From: Bryobacterales bacterium
Lineage (GTDB): Bacteria; Acidobacteriota; Terriglobia; Bryobacterales; Bryobacteraceae
Length of the DNA stretch: 33,729 nt
Assembly: GCA_016789905.1 (NCBI GenBank)
Contig: JAEUQC010000035.1
Coordinates: 1-33,729, forward strand
Direction: 5' to 3'
The first letter of the stretch is position 1; every line of letters starts with the position of its first letter. Positions 24,859-33,729 of this stretch are shown one piece after another. Below the pieces are notes generated by a model, which ran no database searches, was not told the origin of the DNA, and saw only the letters and a list, made by a program, of their open reading frames with translations. The position numbers and the translations under genes were made by a program.

Positions 24859-26481
24859 TCACCGCAACACACCCACGCTCGTCATCGACCATGGCAGGTG
24901 CTTCAACTGGTGTACAATCTTCCCCGCACCGTCGAACTCGACTATCCGCCCGCCCATGTAATCGGTGACTAACAATCCCCCTCCCTCCAGCGGTGCGAAC
25001 CCCGACGTCCAGGCCATCCGCGCCTTGTCATTCGCCCCGCCATAAACCGTCATCACTTTCCCATCCGCACCCACCTTCCGCACCTCCCCCGGCCCCGCCA
25101 GTCCAATCAATACGGACCCATCCGCCAACGGCAGCGCGTGCGCCGGCATCCGCCCCGGAAACTCCCACTTCTTAACCACCCCGCCCGTCGCATCCAACTC
25201 CAGTATCAGCCCCGCCTTCTGCACCGCCACCAGCGTCGTCCCCGCCGCCGTCCGCCGCGCCCGCCGCATCGCCAGCCCCTTATACTCCGGCTTCTCCACG
25301 CTCCACGCCGTGCTCCCATCCGCCCGAACCTCAAACACCCTTGCCCGCATATCATCCACCAGCAGCGTGTTCCCATTCGCCAGCCGCTGCGCGCTAACCA
25401 GGTTCACCCCCGTCATCTTAAACTGCCACGCCACCTTCTGCTCCCCATCCAATTCGGTCACCACCCCCTTCGGGTCTTCAATGTAAAGTACTCCCCCGCG
25501 CTCCAGCGTCGCCGCCTCCGTCGCCCGGTTGTTTGCCCGCCGCCAAAGTACCCGCCCGCTCGGCCAGGCCAGGCCAATAATCGCCGCCCCCGTTCCATGA
25601 TCGGTCACCACAATCGTCCGCGCTTCCGCCAGCGCCGGCTTCAATTTCCGGTTCAGGAAATCCAGCGTCCGCGCAAACGCCCGCTCCTCATCGGCGCCCT
25701 TGAACCCGTGCCCCGCCTCGGCTATCGTTTCCAGTTCCGCCTCCACCCCAACGCTTTTCAGCCGCTCCACCAAAAACAGCGACTGCTCAAAAGGAACATT
25801 CTGGTCCCGCGTCCCGTGAATCGCCAGCACCGGCGCCGAATCCGGATTCACCCACGCCAGCGGACTCGCCCGGTAATGCGTGTCCAACGCTGCCTCCCGG
25901 TCCCCGCCCAACAACTGCGGCAGCGCCGTCGCCGCGTTCCGGCTGCCCTCATAGGCCCGCCGCATGTCAGACCGTCCGTAATAACTAACCGCGCAATCCA
26001 CCGCCGACGATACGTGCCCGTTCGGCCCATTTCCCTCCAGCCCCGCCACGCCCCGCGTCACCGCCAGAAACTGCGCCCACGTCGCCCCGGCCGACACCCC
26101 AATCGCCCCTATCCGCTCCCCATCCAAACCGTACTTTGCACCGTTCGCCCGCAGGTATCGCACCGCACTCTTCACGTCGTGCAAAGGCAGCGGAAACTGA
26201 AACATCGGCGTCAGCCGGTAGCTCACCGTCGCCGCCACATACCCGTTCGCCGCCAGCCGCTTGGCCATCCCCAGCATGCTGTCGCGCTTCCCGCCGCTAA
26301 ACCCGCCCCCGTGAATCAGCACCACCCCCGGATACCGCCCCGTCCCCTTCGGCCGCGCGATGTCCATCTCCAGCCGGCCCATCGGGCCCGGCGCATAGGC
26401 CACCCCGGTATCCACCACCACCTCCGGCGTTTCCGCCGCCCACGCCATCACCGTCACCACTGCCAGCAGGAGAACTCTCAT
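24859..26481 (-). CDS. Secreted alpha/beta-hydrolase (esterase) fused to a PQQ/NHL-like propeller
   Basis: 540 residues with a signal peptide (MRVLLLAVVTVMAWAA). Residues about 25-280 are an alpha/beta-hydrolase of the esterase/lipase (BD-FAE-like) group: oxyanion HGGG at 57-60, nucleophile Ser130 in GVSAG, Asp226 in HGTRD, His258 in AGHGF. Residues about 285-540 carry repeated blades of the type GRVLWRRANN, DGEQKVAWQFKM, DGSTAWSVEKP, ATGGVVKKWEFPG, as in PQQ-like propellers seen alone in Acidobacteria and Planctomycetes. A plausible role is deacetylation or ester cleavage on plant polysaccharides; substrate unproven. Both halves are in one uninterrupted frame. Confidence 0.87.
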   Translation of the reverse strand: MRVLLLAVVTVMAWAAETPEVVVDTGVAYAPGPMGRLEMDIARPKGTGRYPGVVLIHGGGFSGGKRDSMLGMAKRLAANGYVAATVSYRLTPMFQFPLPLHDVKSAVRYLRANGAKYGLDGERIGAIGVSAGATWAQFLAVTRGVAGLEGNGPNGHVSSAVDCAVSYYGRSDMRRAYEGSRNAATALPQLLGGDREAALDTHYRASPLAWVNPDSAPVLAIHGTRDQNVPFEQSLFLVERLKSVGVEAELETIAEAGHGFKGADEERAFARTLDFLNRKLKPALAEARTIVVTDHGTGAAIIGLAWPSGRVLWRRANNRATEAATLERGGVLYIEDPKGVVTELDGEQKVAWQFKMTGVNLVSAQRLANGNTLLVDDMRARVFEVRADGSTAWSVEKPEYKGLAMRRARRTAAGTTLVAVQKAGLILELDATGGVVKKWEFPGRMPAHALPLADGSVLIGLAGPGEVRKVGADGKVMTVYGGANDKARMAWTSGFAPLEGGGLLVTDYMGGRIVEFDGAGKIVHQLKHLPWSMTSVGVLR

Positions 26482-26535
26482 AGTTTCGCCCGCTTAGAAT
26501 ATCCCAACCCGCGCCCCATGCGGGGCCTGGCCCGC

Positions 26536-27477
26536 TCAGTTGAAATGAACAATATCCGGCCGTGCCGACGTTAGCGATAGGTCCCGGCACAGCAAACACG
26601 TGCTCTTGTAATCGCCCCGAATCGCCAGCACCGCCTCCGGCACTTTCAGATAGTCGTCGTCCAGGTTCTCCGTCGCAATCGACATCCGCGGCCGGAACTT
26701 CCGGATCGTCTCCGCCGCCCCCGAAATCGCCTGCCGCTCTGCGCCCTCAATGTCCATCTTGATGTAGTCCACTTTCCCCAGCCCCAGTTCCGCCACCATC
26801 TTGTCGATCGTCGTCAGCGGCAGCCGCACCTTCACCGGCGTCTGTCCCGCCACCTCGTCGCGCGTCTTCATCACAAACGAATCCAAGGCCGAATTGGTGT
26901 AGATGTTCATCTCGAAAAAGTCGTCTTTGTCCCAAACACCCTTCGCGTAAACCACCACGCGGCCCTCGGCGATCTCTTTGGCGAACGTTCGCTTCATCGC
27001 CTCCACATTCCCTGGCGATGGATCCACCGCCACCACTTTGCTCGCCCCAGCCGTCAGTGCCTCATGCACAAACGTCCCCGTGTTCGCCCCGCAGTCCAGC
27101 ACCACATCGCCCGGCCGCACACGGTACTCGCCGTCTCCATACACATGCGTCAATTGCTCGGTCAGCACAAACTGCAGCGCGCTTCCCTTCGGCGCATAGA
27201 AATCCCGCACCGGCGTTCGGTGGACCACCAGGTCCGTTCCCATCACCGGTTCCACTTTCGTGTCCCGCAATAGCCGCCAATTCGTAATCGCCGCTTGCAC
27301 CGCATGAATTGGCAGCACCCGCGCCAGGCTGCACCCATTGGCCTGTCCCATCGCCACCACCGCGCCGCTTCGCGCCACCACCCCGGCCACATACAGCCCC
27401 GCCGCCGCCAATAGCACCAGCGGTATCCCCGCCAGCGGACGTATCCGTCGCTTTACGCGAGTGCGCTTCTCGCTCAT
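26536..27477 (-). CDS. Membrane-anchored FkbM family methyltransferase
   Basis: 313 residues. A basic start (MSEKRTRVKRRIRPLAG) leads into one transmembrane helix at about 18-34 (PLVLLAAAGLYVAGVVA). The SAM-binding motif is VVLDCGANTGTF, followed by VVAVDPSPGNVEAMKR and the FkbM hallmark KVDYIKMDIEGAE. FkbM enzymes O-methylate sugars or polyketide/lipid hydroxyls; here the anchor suggests work at the membrane face. GGAGG lies only 3 nt before the ATG at 27477, so the true start could be slightly different. Upstream, divergent, is the ADOP permease gene. Confidence 0.88.
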   Translation of the reverse strand: MSEKRTRVKRRIRPLAGIPLVLLAAAGLYVAGVVARSGAVVAMGQANGCSLARVLPIHAVQAAITNWRLLRDTKVEPVMGTDLVVHRTPVRDFYAPKGSALQFVLTEQLTHVYGDGEYRVRPGDVVLDCGANTGTFVHEALTAGASKVVAVDPSPGNVEAMKRTFAKEIAEGRVVVYAKGVWDKDDFFEMNIYTNSALDSFVMKTRDEVAGQTPVKVRLPLTTIDKMVAELGLGKVDYIKMDIEGAERQAISGAAETIRKFRPRMSIATENLDDDYLKVPEAVLAIRGDYKSTCLLCRDLSLTSARPDIVHFN

Positions 27478-27596
27478 ACACCTCCATCGGCGGTTCCTCC
27501 CCTAACCTGTATTGCAATTGTCAACATTTGTTGCCTCGCACTTTTCTTGGAATACCCGGGAAGAGAATCCGCCCCCGCAACGTCAATGGAAACAAC

Positions 27597-30029
27597 ATGA
27601 ACCTGTTCAGTTCCTGGTGGCTCGATCTCAAACTCGCCGTCCGCATTTTGGCCAAGCACCCCGGCATCTCCTTCGCCGGCGCCGCCGGCATTGCGGTCGC
27701 CGTCGCTCTCGCCGCCGGTGCCTCCAGCGTCATCTATGACAACTTCCTCACCACCGCCCTCCCGCTCCACGAAGGCCATCGCATCGTCGCCCTCGAACTC
27801 TGGGATTCCGCCGCCGGCAAACCGGAACCCCGTCTCACCCGCGATTTCCAGCTATGGCGCCACCAATTGAAATCCGTCCTCGAACTCGGCGCCTTCCGCA
27901 TCTCCTCGCCCAATCTCATCTCCCCCGGCGCCCCCCCGGAAAGCGTGCGCGTCGCCGCCATCACCGCTTCCGGCTTCTCGGTCGCCCGCGTCCAGCCGCT
28001 CCTCGGCCGATTTCTCCAGGAACAGGACGAACACCCCGCCTCGCCCCCCGTCGTCGTCATCGGCGAATCCGTCTGGCGCCACCGCTTCGCTGCCGATCCC
28101 GCCATCCTCGGCCGTTCCCTCCGCCTCGGCGCCACGTCCAACACCATCGTCGGCGTCATGCCCTTTGGCTTCGCCTTTCCCGTCAACGATCAGCTCTGGG
28201 TTCCCCTCCGCCTCGGCCCCGCGGTGCCCGAACCTCTCTCCGGTCCGCCGCTAGTTGTCTTCGGCCGCCTCGCCCCCGCCGCCTCGCTCCATAGTGCGCA
28301 GGCCGAACTCACCGCTCTCGGCCGCCGCGCCTCGCTCGATTTCCCAACCATCTACACCACCCTGCGTCCCCAAATCATGCCCTACCCCCGGCCCTTCGCC
28401 GGCATCCACCAGGGCGTCGATGTCTCCGCCCTTTTCGGTATGCAGGGCATCTTCTTCGCCCTGCTCGTCCTCGTCTCCCTCAACGTTACAGTTCTCGTCT
28501 ACACCCGCACCGCCATGCGCCAGTCCGAAATCGGCCTTCGCACCGCCCTCGGCGCCAGCCGCGGCCGCATCGTTGGCCAGCTTTTCATTGAGGCCTTCGT
28601 CCTCTCCGCCCTCGCCTCCCTCGCCGGTCTCGCCCTCGCCTCGCTCGCCCTCCGCTGGGTCGCCGGCGCCACCGCCCACATCGCTTCCGCCCTTCCCTTT
28701 TGGATGACGTTCCAGCTCTCCTGGCAATCCGGCCTCTACGCCGCCGCCCTCACCGTCGTCGCCGCCGCCATCGTCGGCATCGTCCCCGCCCTCCAGGCCA
28801 CAAAGTCCAATCTCCAGTCCGGCCTCAAAATCGCCGAAACCGGCGGCATGGCCCTCGGCCGAACCTGGACAATTCTCGTCGTCGCCCAGGTTGGCTTCGC
28901 CGTTGCCTTCCTGCCTCCCGCCCTTGTCGCCGCCTGGAACGACGCTCGTGACGGTTTCGCCGGTCTCGGCTTCCCCGCCCAGGAATTCCTCTCCGCGAAG
29001 CTGGATTCGGACATCCCCGATAACACCCCGCGCTTCGCCGCCTCCCAAGCCGAATTCATGCGCCGGCTGGAGGCCCATCCGCAAGTCGCCACCGTCTCGT
29101 TCTCCCGCTTCCATCCCGGCAACGAGGGCGGCGCTTCCATCGCCGCCGAAGGCCAGCCATCGGAGGTCCGCGAGGCCCGTTGGAACCATGTCGATATCAA
29201 CTTCTTCGGCGCCTTCAACGTTCCCGTTCTCGCCGGCCGTGTCTTTCAACCAGCCGATCTCGCCGCCTCCCCCGCCGCCAGCCAGGCGGTGGTCGTCAAT
29301 CTTCCCCTTGCCCAGCAGCTCTTCGCCGGCAACGCCCTCGGCCGCCGCATCCGCTACGCTCGTCCAAACGCCACTCCCGGCCCCTGGCTTGAAATCGTCG
29401 GCATTGTCGCGGACTTCCCCACCGGCGCCAGCCCCGGCATGCGCGATCAGTTGCAGCTCAAGGTCTATCACGTCATCCCGCCTGGCGCCGCGCGTCCCGC
29501 CGCCCTTGCCATCCGCCTCCGCCACGTCGCCCCGGCCGCCTTCAGCCCGGCCCTCCGCCAATTGGCTCTCTCGGTGAATCCGGACCTCCATCTCACCGAA
29601 ATCCAGGGCTTGGACGCCGTCATGCGCGGCGAGCAATGGATCAGCCGCATGACCGCCGCGGTCTTCCTTGCCATCACGCTCAGCGTGCTTCTGCTCTCCG
29701 CTGCGGGAATCTACGCGTTAATGTCGTTCACCGTCTCCCAGCGCCGCAAGGAGATCGGGATTCGCCTCGCCTTGGGCGCCGGCTGGCGTCACATCGTCGC
29801 CGGCATCTTCTCCCGCGCCCTGGCGCAATTGGGCACCGGCGCCCTCCTCGGCGCCGCCCTGGGCGCGCTGCTCGAACGCGCCTCCGGCGGCGTCCTGCTC
29901 CGCGGCAACGCGGCCGTGGTCGTGCCCATCGTGGCCGCTGCCATCGTCGCCGTCGGCTTCCTCGCCGCCCTCGGCCCCACTCGCCGCGGCCTCCGCACCG
30001 AACCAACCTCCGCCCTACGCGAACAATAG
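27597..30029 (+). CDS. ABC transporter permease, ADOP type (MacB/FtsX, two units)
   Basis: 810 residues from the ATG at 27597 (GGA seven nt upstream). An in-frame start at 27309 would overlap the FkbM gene on the opposite strand and gives a proline-rich non-protein-like lead, so I rejected it. Two MacB-periplasmic/FtsX units: first transmembrane helix at about 23-45, a large extracytoplasmic domain, three helices with RQSEIGLRTALGASRGRIVG, a second unit beginning TWTILVVAQVGFAVAFLP, another extracytoplasmic domain, and three C-terminal helices with RRKEIGIRLALGAGWRHIV. This duplicated layout with no adjacent ATPase is the acidobacterial duplicated orphan permease family (TIGR03434-like). Substrate unknown. 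Confidence 0.9.
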   Translation: MNLFSSWWLDLKLAVRILAKHPGISFAGAAGIAVAVALAAGASSVIYDNFLTTALPLHEGHRIVALELWDSAAGKPEPRLTRDFQLWRHQLKSVLELGAFRISSPNLISPGAPPESVRVAAITASGFSVARVQPLLGRFLQEQDEHPASPPVVVIGESVWRHRFAADPAILGRSLRLGATSNTIVGVMPFGFAFPVNDQLWVPLRLGPAVPEPLSGPPLVVFGRLAPAASLHSAQAELTALGRRASLDFPTIYTTLRPQIMPYPRPFAGIHQGVDVSALFGMQGIFFALLVLVSLNVTVLVYTRTAMRQSEIGLRTALGASRGRIVGQLFIEAFVLSALASLAGLALASLALRWVAGATAHIASALPFWMTFQLSWQSGLYAAALTVVAAAIVGIVPALQATKSNLQSGLKIAETGGMALGRTWTILVVAQVGFAVAFLPPALVAAWNDARDGFAGLGFPAQEFLSAKLDSDIPDNTPRFAASQAEFMRRLEAHPQVATVSFSRFHPGNEGGASIAAEGQPSEVREARWNHVDINFFGAFNVPVLAGRVFQPADLAASPAASQAVVVNLPLAQQLFAGNALGRRIRYARPNATPGPWLEIVGIVADFPTGASPGMRDQLQLKVYHVIPPGAARPAALAIRLRHVAPAAFSPALRQLALSVNPDLHLTEIQGLDAVMRGEQWISRMTAAVFLAITLSVLLLSAAGIYALMSFTVSQRRKEIGIRLALGAGWRHIVAGIFSRALAQLGTGALLGAALGALLERASGGVLLRGNAAVVVPIVAAAIVAVGFLAALGPTRRGLRTEPTSALREQ

Positions 30030-30299
30030 CCCAAACCGGTCTGGCCCCCCGCCGTGGCAGCGCCGCAGGAACGCACCTGGTTAAAACGCAGGTGACTGAC
30101 AACACCTTCCCGCCAAAATAGGAGCCCCGCCGATTAGTCGCTTTTGGGTGTCCCCAGAGGAATGCGGTCACAACCCATCGGTATTTATTTTTCCGCCAAC
30201 AACCTTCCTATAATCAACATTTTAGGCTATCCAGTACCAAATCTCACTTAGTACCGGGCCGCTAACTCGCATGGTAAAACGGAACTAAGGGAGAGTATC

Positions 30300-30902
30300 A
30301 TGCCATCTACTGCACAACAACAAAAGCGTGCTGAACAAGCACGCATCAACGGAGCCAAATCCAAGGGAGCAACAACACCTGAAGGACAGGCAAAGGCCCG
30401 CACCGCGTCTTTGCAACACGGCCTTTACGCCACCGAGGCCACGCTCCATTCCACCATCGACCAAACGCAATACGCCGAACTGCGCGCCCACTACCACTCC
30501 GTCTGGTCGCCCGAAAACGCCTACTTCGCCGACAAAGTCGACGACCTCGTCAGCTACCGCTGGGAACTCAACCGCCTCCGTGAAGTCCGCCGCCAGCAGA
30601 TGGCCGAAGTCTTCGCCGACCTCCGCACCGTCGCCGAAGCCGAGATCTACGCCACCGACAAACGCAACATCTTCGAAAAGCTCGACCTCCGAATCCGCCG
30701 TTGCAACCTCGAACTCTCCCGCATCGAGCGCGACCTCGTTCGCCTCACCAAACACTTCAAATCGCCGGGAGCCTCCCACAAGCCCCTCAAAACAAACGAA
30801 GTCCAATCCGTAACGTTCCCTGGCTACCCGGAAACCCACAGTTTCCAGATACCAACCATGCCGCCAACCGTCGCCCCCGCCGCCGGTGAGCCGCCAAACT
30901 AG
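30300..30902 (+). CDS. Hypothetical protein with SKG-TPEGQAKA N-terminal motif
   Basis: 200 residues; AGGGAG six nt before the ATG. The N-terminus ARINGAKSKGATTPEGQAKARTASLQHGLYA matches a motif (ingA-KS-GPKTPEGKar...HGL) frequent in unannotated acidobacterial proteins, often thought to bind nucleic acids. Residues 60-155 are helical and charged (WELNRLREVRRQQMAEVFADLR, IEKLDLRIRRCNLELSRIERDL). The last 40 residues are proline-rich. Preceded by a roughly 270-bp AT-richer gap (30030-30299) in which I see no gene. No function assigned. Confidence 0.8.
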   Translation: MPSTAQQQKRAEQARINGAKSKGATTPEGQAKARTASLQHGLYATEATLHSTIDQTQYAELRAHYHSVWSPENAYFADKVDDLVSYRWELNRLREVRRQQMAEVFADLRTVAEAEIYATDKRNIFEKLDLRIRRCNLELSRIERDLVRLTKHFKSPGASHKPLKTNEVQSVTFPGYPETHSFQIPTMPPTVAPAAGEPPN

Positions 30903-30994
30903 CCCGGAATCCGGCCGCAACACCCAAATTTTAGGCCCGCACACCCGCTCGCACACTCGAACTGCGTCCAAAAATGTAGAATCGTAGCAACCAA

Positions 30995-32032
30995 ATGGAT
31001 CGCAGACTCCTCCTCCAATCCGCCGCCGCCGCGCTCACCGCCCAATCACCCAACAAAATCCGCGCCGCCATGCTCGGCACCGGCCACAGCCACTTCTATG
31101 GCAAGTACAAAGCCATGCTCGATTCTCCCGATTACGACATCGCCGGCGTCGTCGAAAGTAACGCCGCCGCTCGCGCCGCTCTCCAAAAAGATCCCCGCTA
31201 CGCCGCCGTCAAATGGCTCGACGAAGCCTCCATCCTCCGCGATCCCTCCATCCAACTCATCGTCGTCGAATGCCGCGTCTGGGAGGCTCTCCCCTGGGGC
31301 AAAAAGGTCATCGCCGCCGGCAAACACCTCCACCTGGAAAAACCCGTCGGCAACGAATGGAAGCCCTACAAGGACCTCGTCGAAGAGGCCCGCCGCAAGA
31401 ATCTGCTCTTTCAATCTGGCTATCTCTGGCGCTTCCATCAGGGCGTCATGGCCGCCATCGACGCCGCCAAAAAAGGCTGGCTCGGCGAAGTCTATATGGT
31501 CCGCGGCACCATGAATTCCGATCGCGGCGCCGACGAACGCGCCATCGAAGCCAAATACAAAGGCGGCGGACTCTTCGAACTCAGCGGCCACGTCATTGAC
31601 CGTATGGTCGAACTCCTCGGCCGCCCCGCCACAGTCAAAAGCTGGCTCCGCCACGACACCAGCGTCAACGACAAACTCGCCGACAACAACCTCGCCGTCT
31701 TCGAATTCCCCCGCGCCCTCGGCGTCGTCGCCCAGTCCACGAAAATGGGCGGCTCCGGTGACCACCGTTCGTTCGAAATCATCGGCACCGACGGCACCTT
31801 CATCGTCAACCCGGAGTCCAACCCGCCCCGCCTCCGCGTCTTCATGCGCAACGCCCAAGGGCCCTACAAAGCCGGCTGGCAGGATCTCACCATTCCCCCC
31901 CAGCCCCGCTTCATCCCCGATTTCGCCGAACTCGCCCGCGCCATCAAAACCAAACAGCCCCTCAAGCACTCCTACGACCACGAACTCCTCCTCCACGAAA
32001 CCCTTCTCCGCGCCTCCGGAGAACTCGCATGA
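30995..32032 (+). CDS. Gfo/Idh/MocA family oxidoreductase
   Basis: 345 residues. A short hydrophobic Tat-like lead (MDRRLLLQSAAAALTAQ) precedes the NAD(P)-binding Rossmann fold: AAMLGTGHSHFYGKY, IAGVVESN, and the dinucleotide-site motif HLEKPVGNE. The C-terminal alpha/beta domain follows (GGLFELSGHVIDRMVELL, DLTIPPQPRFIPDFAELARAI). Family members oxidise or reduce sugars, inositols or glycosides. The stop overlaps the next gene by 4 nt (ATGA at 32029-32032), so both are coupled and probably act on one sugar pathway. Confidence 0.9.
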   Translation: MDRRLLLQSAAAALTAQSPNKIRAAMLGTGHSHFYGKYKAMLDSPDYDIAGVVESNAAARAALQKDPRYAAVKWLDEASILRDPSIQLIVVECRVWEALPWGKKVIAAGKHLHLEKPVGNEWKPYKDLVEEARRKNLLFQSGYLWRFHQGVMAAIDAAKKGWLGEVYMVRGTMNSDRGADERAIEAKYKGGGLFELSGHVIDRMVELLGRPATVKSWLRHDTSVNDKLADNNLAVFEFPRALGVVAQSTKMGGSGDHRSFEIIGTDGTFIVNPESNPPRLRVFMRNAQGPYKAGWQDLTIPPQPRFIPDFAELARAIKTKQPLKHSYDHELLLHETLLRASGELA

Positions 32033-33129
32033 TCACCCGCCGCGCCCTCCTCGCCGGCGCCACCGCGGCCACCACCATTGCCAACAGCGCCATCACCGTC
32101 GGCGTCCTCGGCACGGGTAACCGTGGCGCCTACGTCGCCGCCATGCTCGCCAAAAACACCCCGGCCCGCGTCGTCGCCCTCTGCGACATCGTGCCCCAGG
32201 CCCTCGACGCCGCAAAAAAACAAATCGGCGTCGAAAACCCGCGCCTCTATTCCGATTTCCGCCAACTCCTGGCCAGCGATATCGACGCCATCTTGATCGC
32301 CACGCCCGTCTTCCTCCACGCCGAACACTTTGAAGCCGCCGTCAAATCCGGCAAACACATCTACATCGAAAAGCCCGCCTCCATGGATGTCGCTGGCTGC
32401 AAGCGCATCATGCGCGCCGCCGACGCCGCCGACCGCAAAATCAACATCACCTTCGGCTTCCAGCGCCGTTACGGCCAGGTCTACCAAAAGGCCAAACAAC
32501 TCGCCGATTCCGGCGCCATCGGCAAAATCCACTTAGGCTTCGCCCGTTTCATCAAAAGCGAAGGCCTCAGCCGCTCCGGCCCACGAATCCCCGAACCCCG
32601 GACCGCCGCCGAAAAAAGCGCACAGTGGGGCCAGTGGAAAAGCCTCTCCGGCGATCTGATTGTTGAAAACAACGTCCACTCCATCGACGTTCTCAACTGG
32701 TTCCTCGGCGGCCACCCGCAAAGCGCCATCGGCTCCGGCGGCGCCACGCTCCCCAAGCGCGGCGACACGCGCGACCACAACTTTGTGGCTTTTGAATACC
32801 CCAACGGCGTGCAGGGCCAGCTCTCCGGCACCACCCTCGCCTCCCCCGGCTACCGCGATGTCGTCGAACAGTTCTTCGGCCCTAAGGGAACCATCGAGAC
32901 ATCCGAAAACCATTGGCGCCACTTCCGCGGCCCGAAGGATGAAACCGTCGAAAGGTCTCCCCGCAATATCACCATCGATTCGGTCGCCGCCTTCGTCCAA
33001 CGCATCCAGTCCGGCACGCCGGAAAACGTCGGCGTCCGCGGTGCTGAAAGCACCCTCACCGCCATTCTCGGCCGCATGGCCATGGACCTCCGCCGCGAAG
33101 TCACCTGGGACGAAATGATGAAGGGCTAA
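32029..33129 (+). CDS. Gfo/Idh/MocA family oxidoreductase with Tat-like signal
   Basis: 366 residues, ATGA-coupled to the preceding paralogue. Tat-like lead MITRRALLAGATAATTIANS, Rossmann motif VGVLGTGNRGAYVAAML, cofactor motif IYIEKPASMD, and the C-terminal substrate domain with VENNVHSIDVLNWFLGG (His in the substrate pocket). It is closer to the sugar/glycoside dehydrogenase branch with a GNRG motif; the first protein differs (GHSH), so the pair are distant paralogues, not a recent duplication. Substrate unknown. Confidence 0.9.
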   Translation: MITRRALLAGATAATTIANSAITVGVLGTGNRGAYVAAMLAKNTPARVVALCDIVPQALDAAKKQIGVENPRLYSDFRQLLASDIDAILIATPVFLHAEHFEAAVKSGKHIYIEKPASMDVAGCKRIMRAADAADRKINITFGFQRRYGQVYQKAKQLADSGAIGKIHLGFARFIKSEGLSRSGPRIPEPRTAAEKSAQWGQWKSLSGDLIVENNVHSIDVLNWFLGGHPQSAIGSGGATLPKRGDTRDHNFVAFEYPNGVQGQLSGTTLASPGYRDVVEQFFGPKGTIETSENHWRHFRGPKDETVERSPRNITIDSVAAFVQRIQSGTPENVGVRGAESTLTAILGRMAMDLRREVTWDEMMKG

Positions 33130-33145
33130 CCCCACCCCCACCACC

Positions 33146-33729
33146 GATTACGCCCTTGCTCTGATCCGTGAGCCCGCCGCAAGGATCACTCAGCACCCGG
33201 CACGCAGCACGACTGCGGGGACATCGCCTTGGCGTGTCCCCCCTTTCCCGTACTCTTCAGCAACCCCCCACATGCAACACGCCCGCCATCCCCACCCCCA
33301 CAACCGGTTACGCCCTCGCTCTGATCTGTGAGCCCGCCGCAGGGATCAACCAGCACCCGGCACGCAGCACGACTGCGGGGACATCGCCTTGGCGTGTGCC
33401 CCCTTTCCCGTACTCTTCAGCAACCCCGTACAACACGGCGGGTTACAGCTTGCGCAATCCGGCGCCGCCGATGACCAGGCTGATCTGCAACCCCACACAT
33501 GCAACACGCGCGCCATCCCCACCCCCACAACCGGTTACGTCCTCGCTCTGATCTGTGAGCCCGCCGCAAGGATCAACCAGCACCCGACACGCAGCACGAC
33601 TGCGGGGACATCGCCTTGGCGTGTCCCCCCTTTCCCGGACTCTTCAGCAACCCCGTACAACACGGCGGGTTACAGCTCGCGCAATCCGGCGCCGCCGATG
33701 GCCGGGCTGATCTGCACCCCCACACATGC
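33146..33729. repeat. Tandem repeat array of about 227 bp units, runs off the window
   Basis: Three copies. Each has a bulged palindrome (arms ggggacatcgcc and ggcgtgtcccc) at 33216-33240, 33377-33402 and 33604-33628. Copies two and three are 227 bp apart. The first unit lacks about 66 bp (the stretch beginning gtacaacacggcggg), so its spacing is 161 bp. The flanking words ccccacatgcaac and the gggaca...tgtccc core also occur in the array at 5275-5838. No coding signal is seen. Confidence 0.88.

Noticed and set aside
27309..27596. N-terminal extension of the ADOP permease
   Set aside because: Proline-rich, overlaps the divergent FkbM gene, and the ATG at 27597 starts exactly at the family's usual N-terminus.
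1..33729. tRNA and rRNA genes
   Set aside because: No tRNA-like cloverleaf or rRNA segment was noticed while reading both strands; a dedicated scan was not possible.

Overview
The window is a GC-rich bacterial chromosome segment that looks like an Acidobacteriota genome of the Solibacter/Bryobacter type. This rests on a TIGR03437-like C-terminal domain, an Oar-like TonB-dependent receptor with a carboxypeptidase-regulatory domain, an orphan two-unit MacB/FtsX permease of the ADOP type, and Tat-exported Gfo/Idh/MocA and aldo/keto reductase enzymes. I see no phage structural genes, integrase or transposase.

Layout. 163-5188: leftward clpB-lon proteostasis pair. 5275-5838: tandem repeat array of about 118 bp units with palindromes. 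5873-8708: leftward secreted NHL-like/TIGR03437 protein and a small acidic protein. 8816-15185: rightward hybrid sensor kinase and Oar-like receptor. 15232-20264: a complete diversity-generating retroelement (DGR). 20326-22479: GH42-like glycosidase. 22499-23820: leftward GTPase plus two-helix membrane protein pair. 23970-33129: aldo/keto reductase, esterase-propeller fusion, FkbM methyltransferase, ADOP permease, a small SKG-type protein, and two overlapping Gfo/Idh/MocA oxidoreductases. 33146 to the end: a second repeat array with a related palindrome core.

The main find is the DGR. An Avd-like four-helix protein and a retroviral-type reverse transcriptase (ATGA-coupled, rightward) converge on a 1080-residue leftward gene. 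Between them lies a 113-bp template repeat (TR, 16794-16906) matching a variable repeat (VR, 17035-17147) at the 3' end of that gene. I count 19 differences. All fall on template adenines (coding sense); none of the other 83 positions differ. The target has a calcineurin-like phosphoesterase domain, a NACHT-type STAND NTPase and a C-terminal FGE-sulfatase (C-type-lectin fold) domain that carries the VR. This looks like a cytoplasmic NLR-like sensor/effector whose recognition surface is rewritten by targeted mutagenesis, plausibly an immune or conflict receptor. The RT frame is broken by an apparent 1-nt deletion near 16128-16141, which is a sequence error, a recent inactivation or recoding. 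The TR RNA appears to be made from the minus strand, opposite to the RT, with a candidate extended -10 element and a structured spacer of about 160 nt ending at the RT stop codon.
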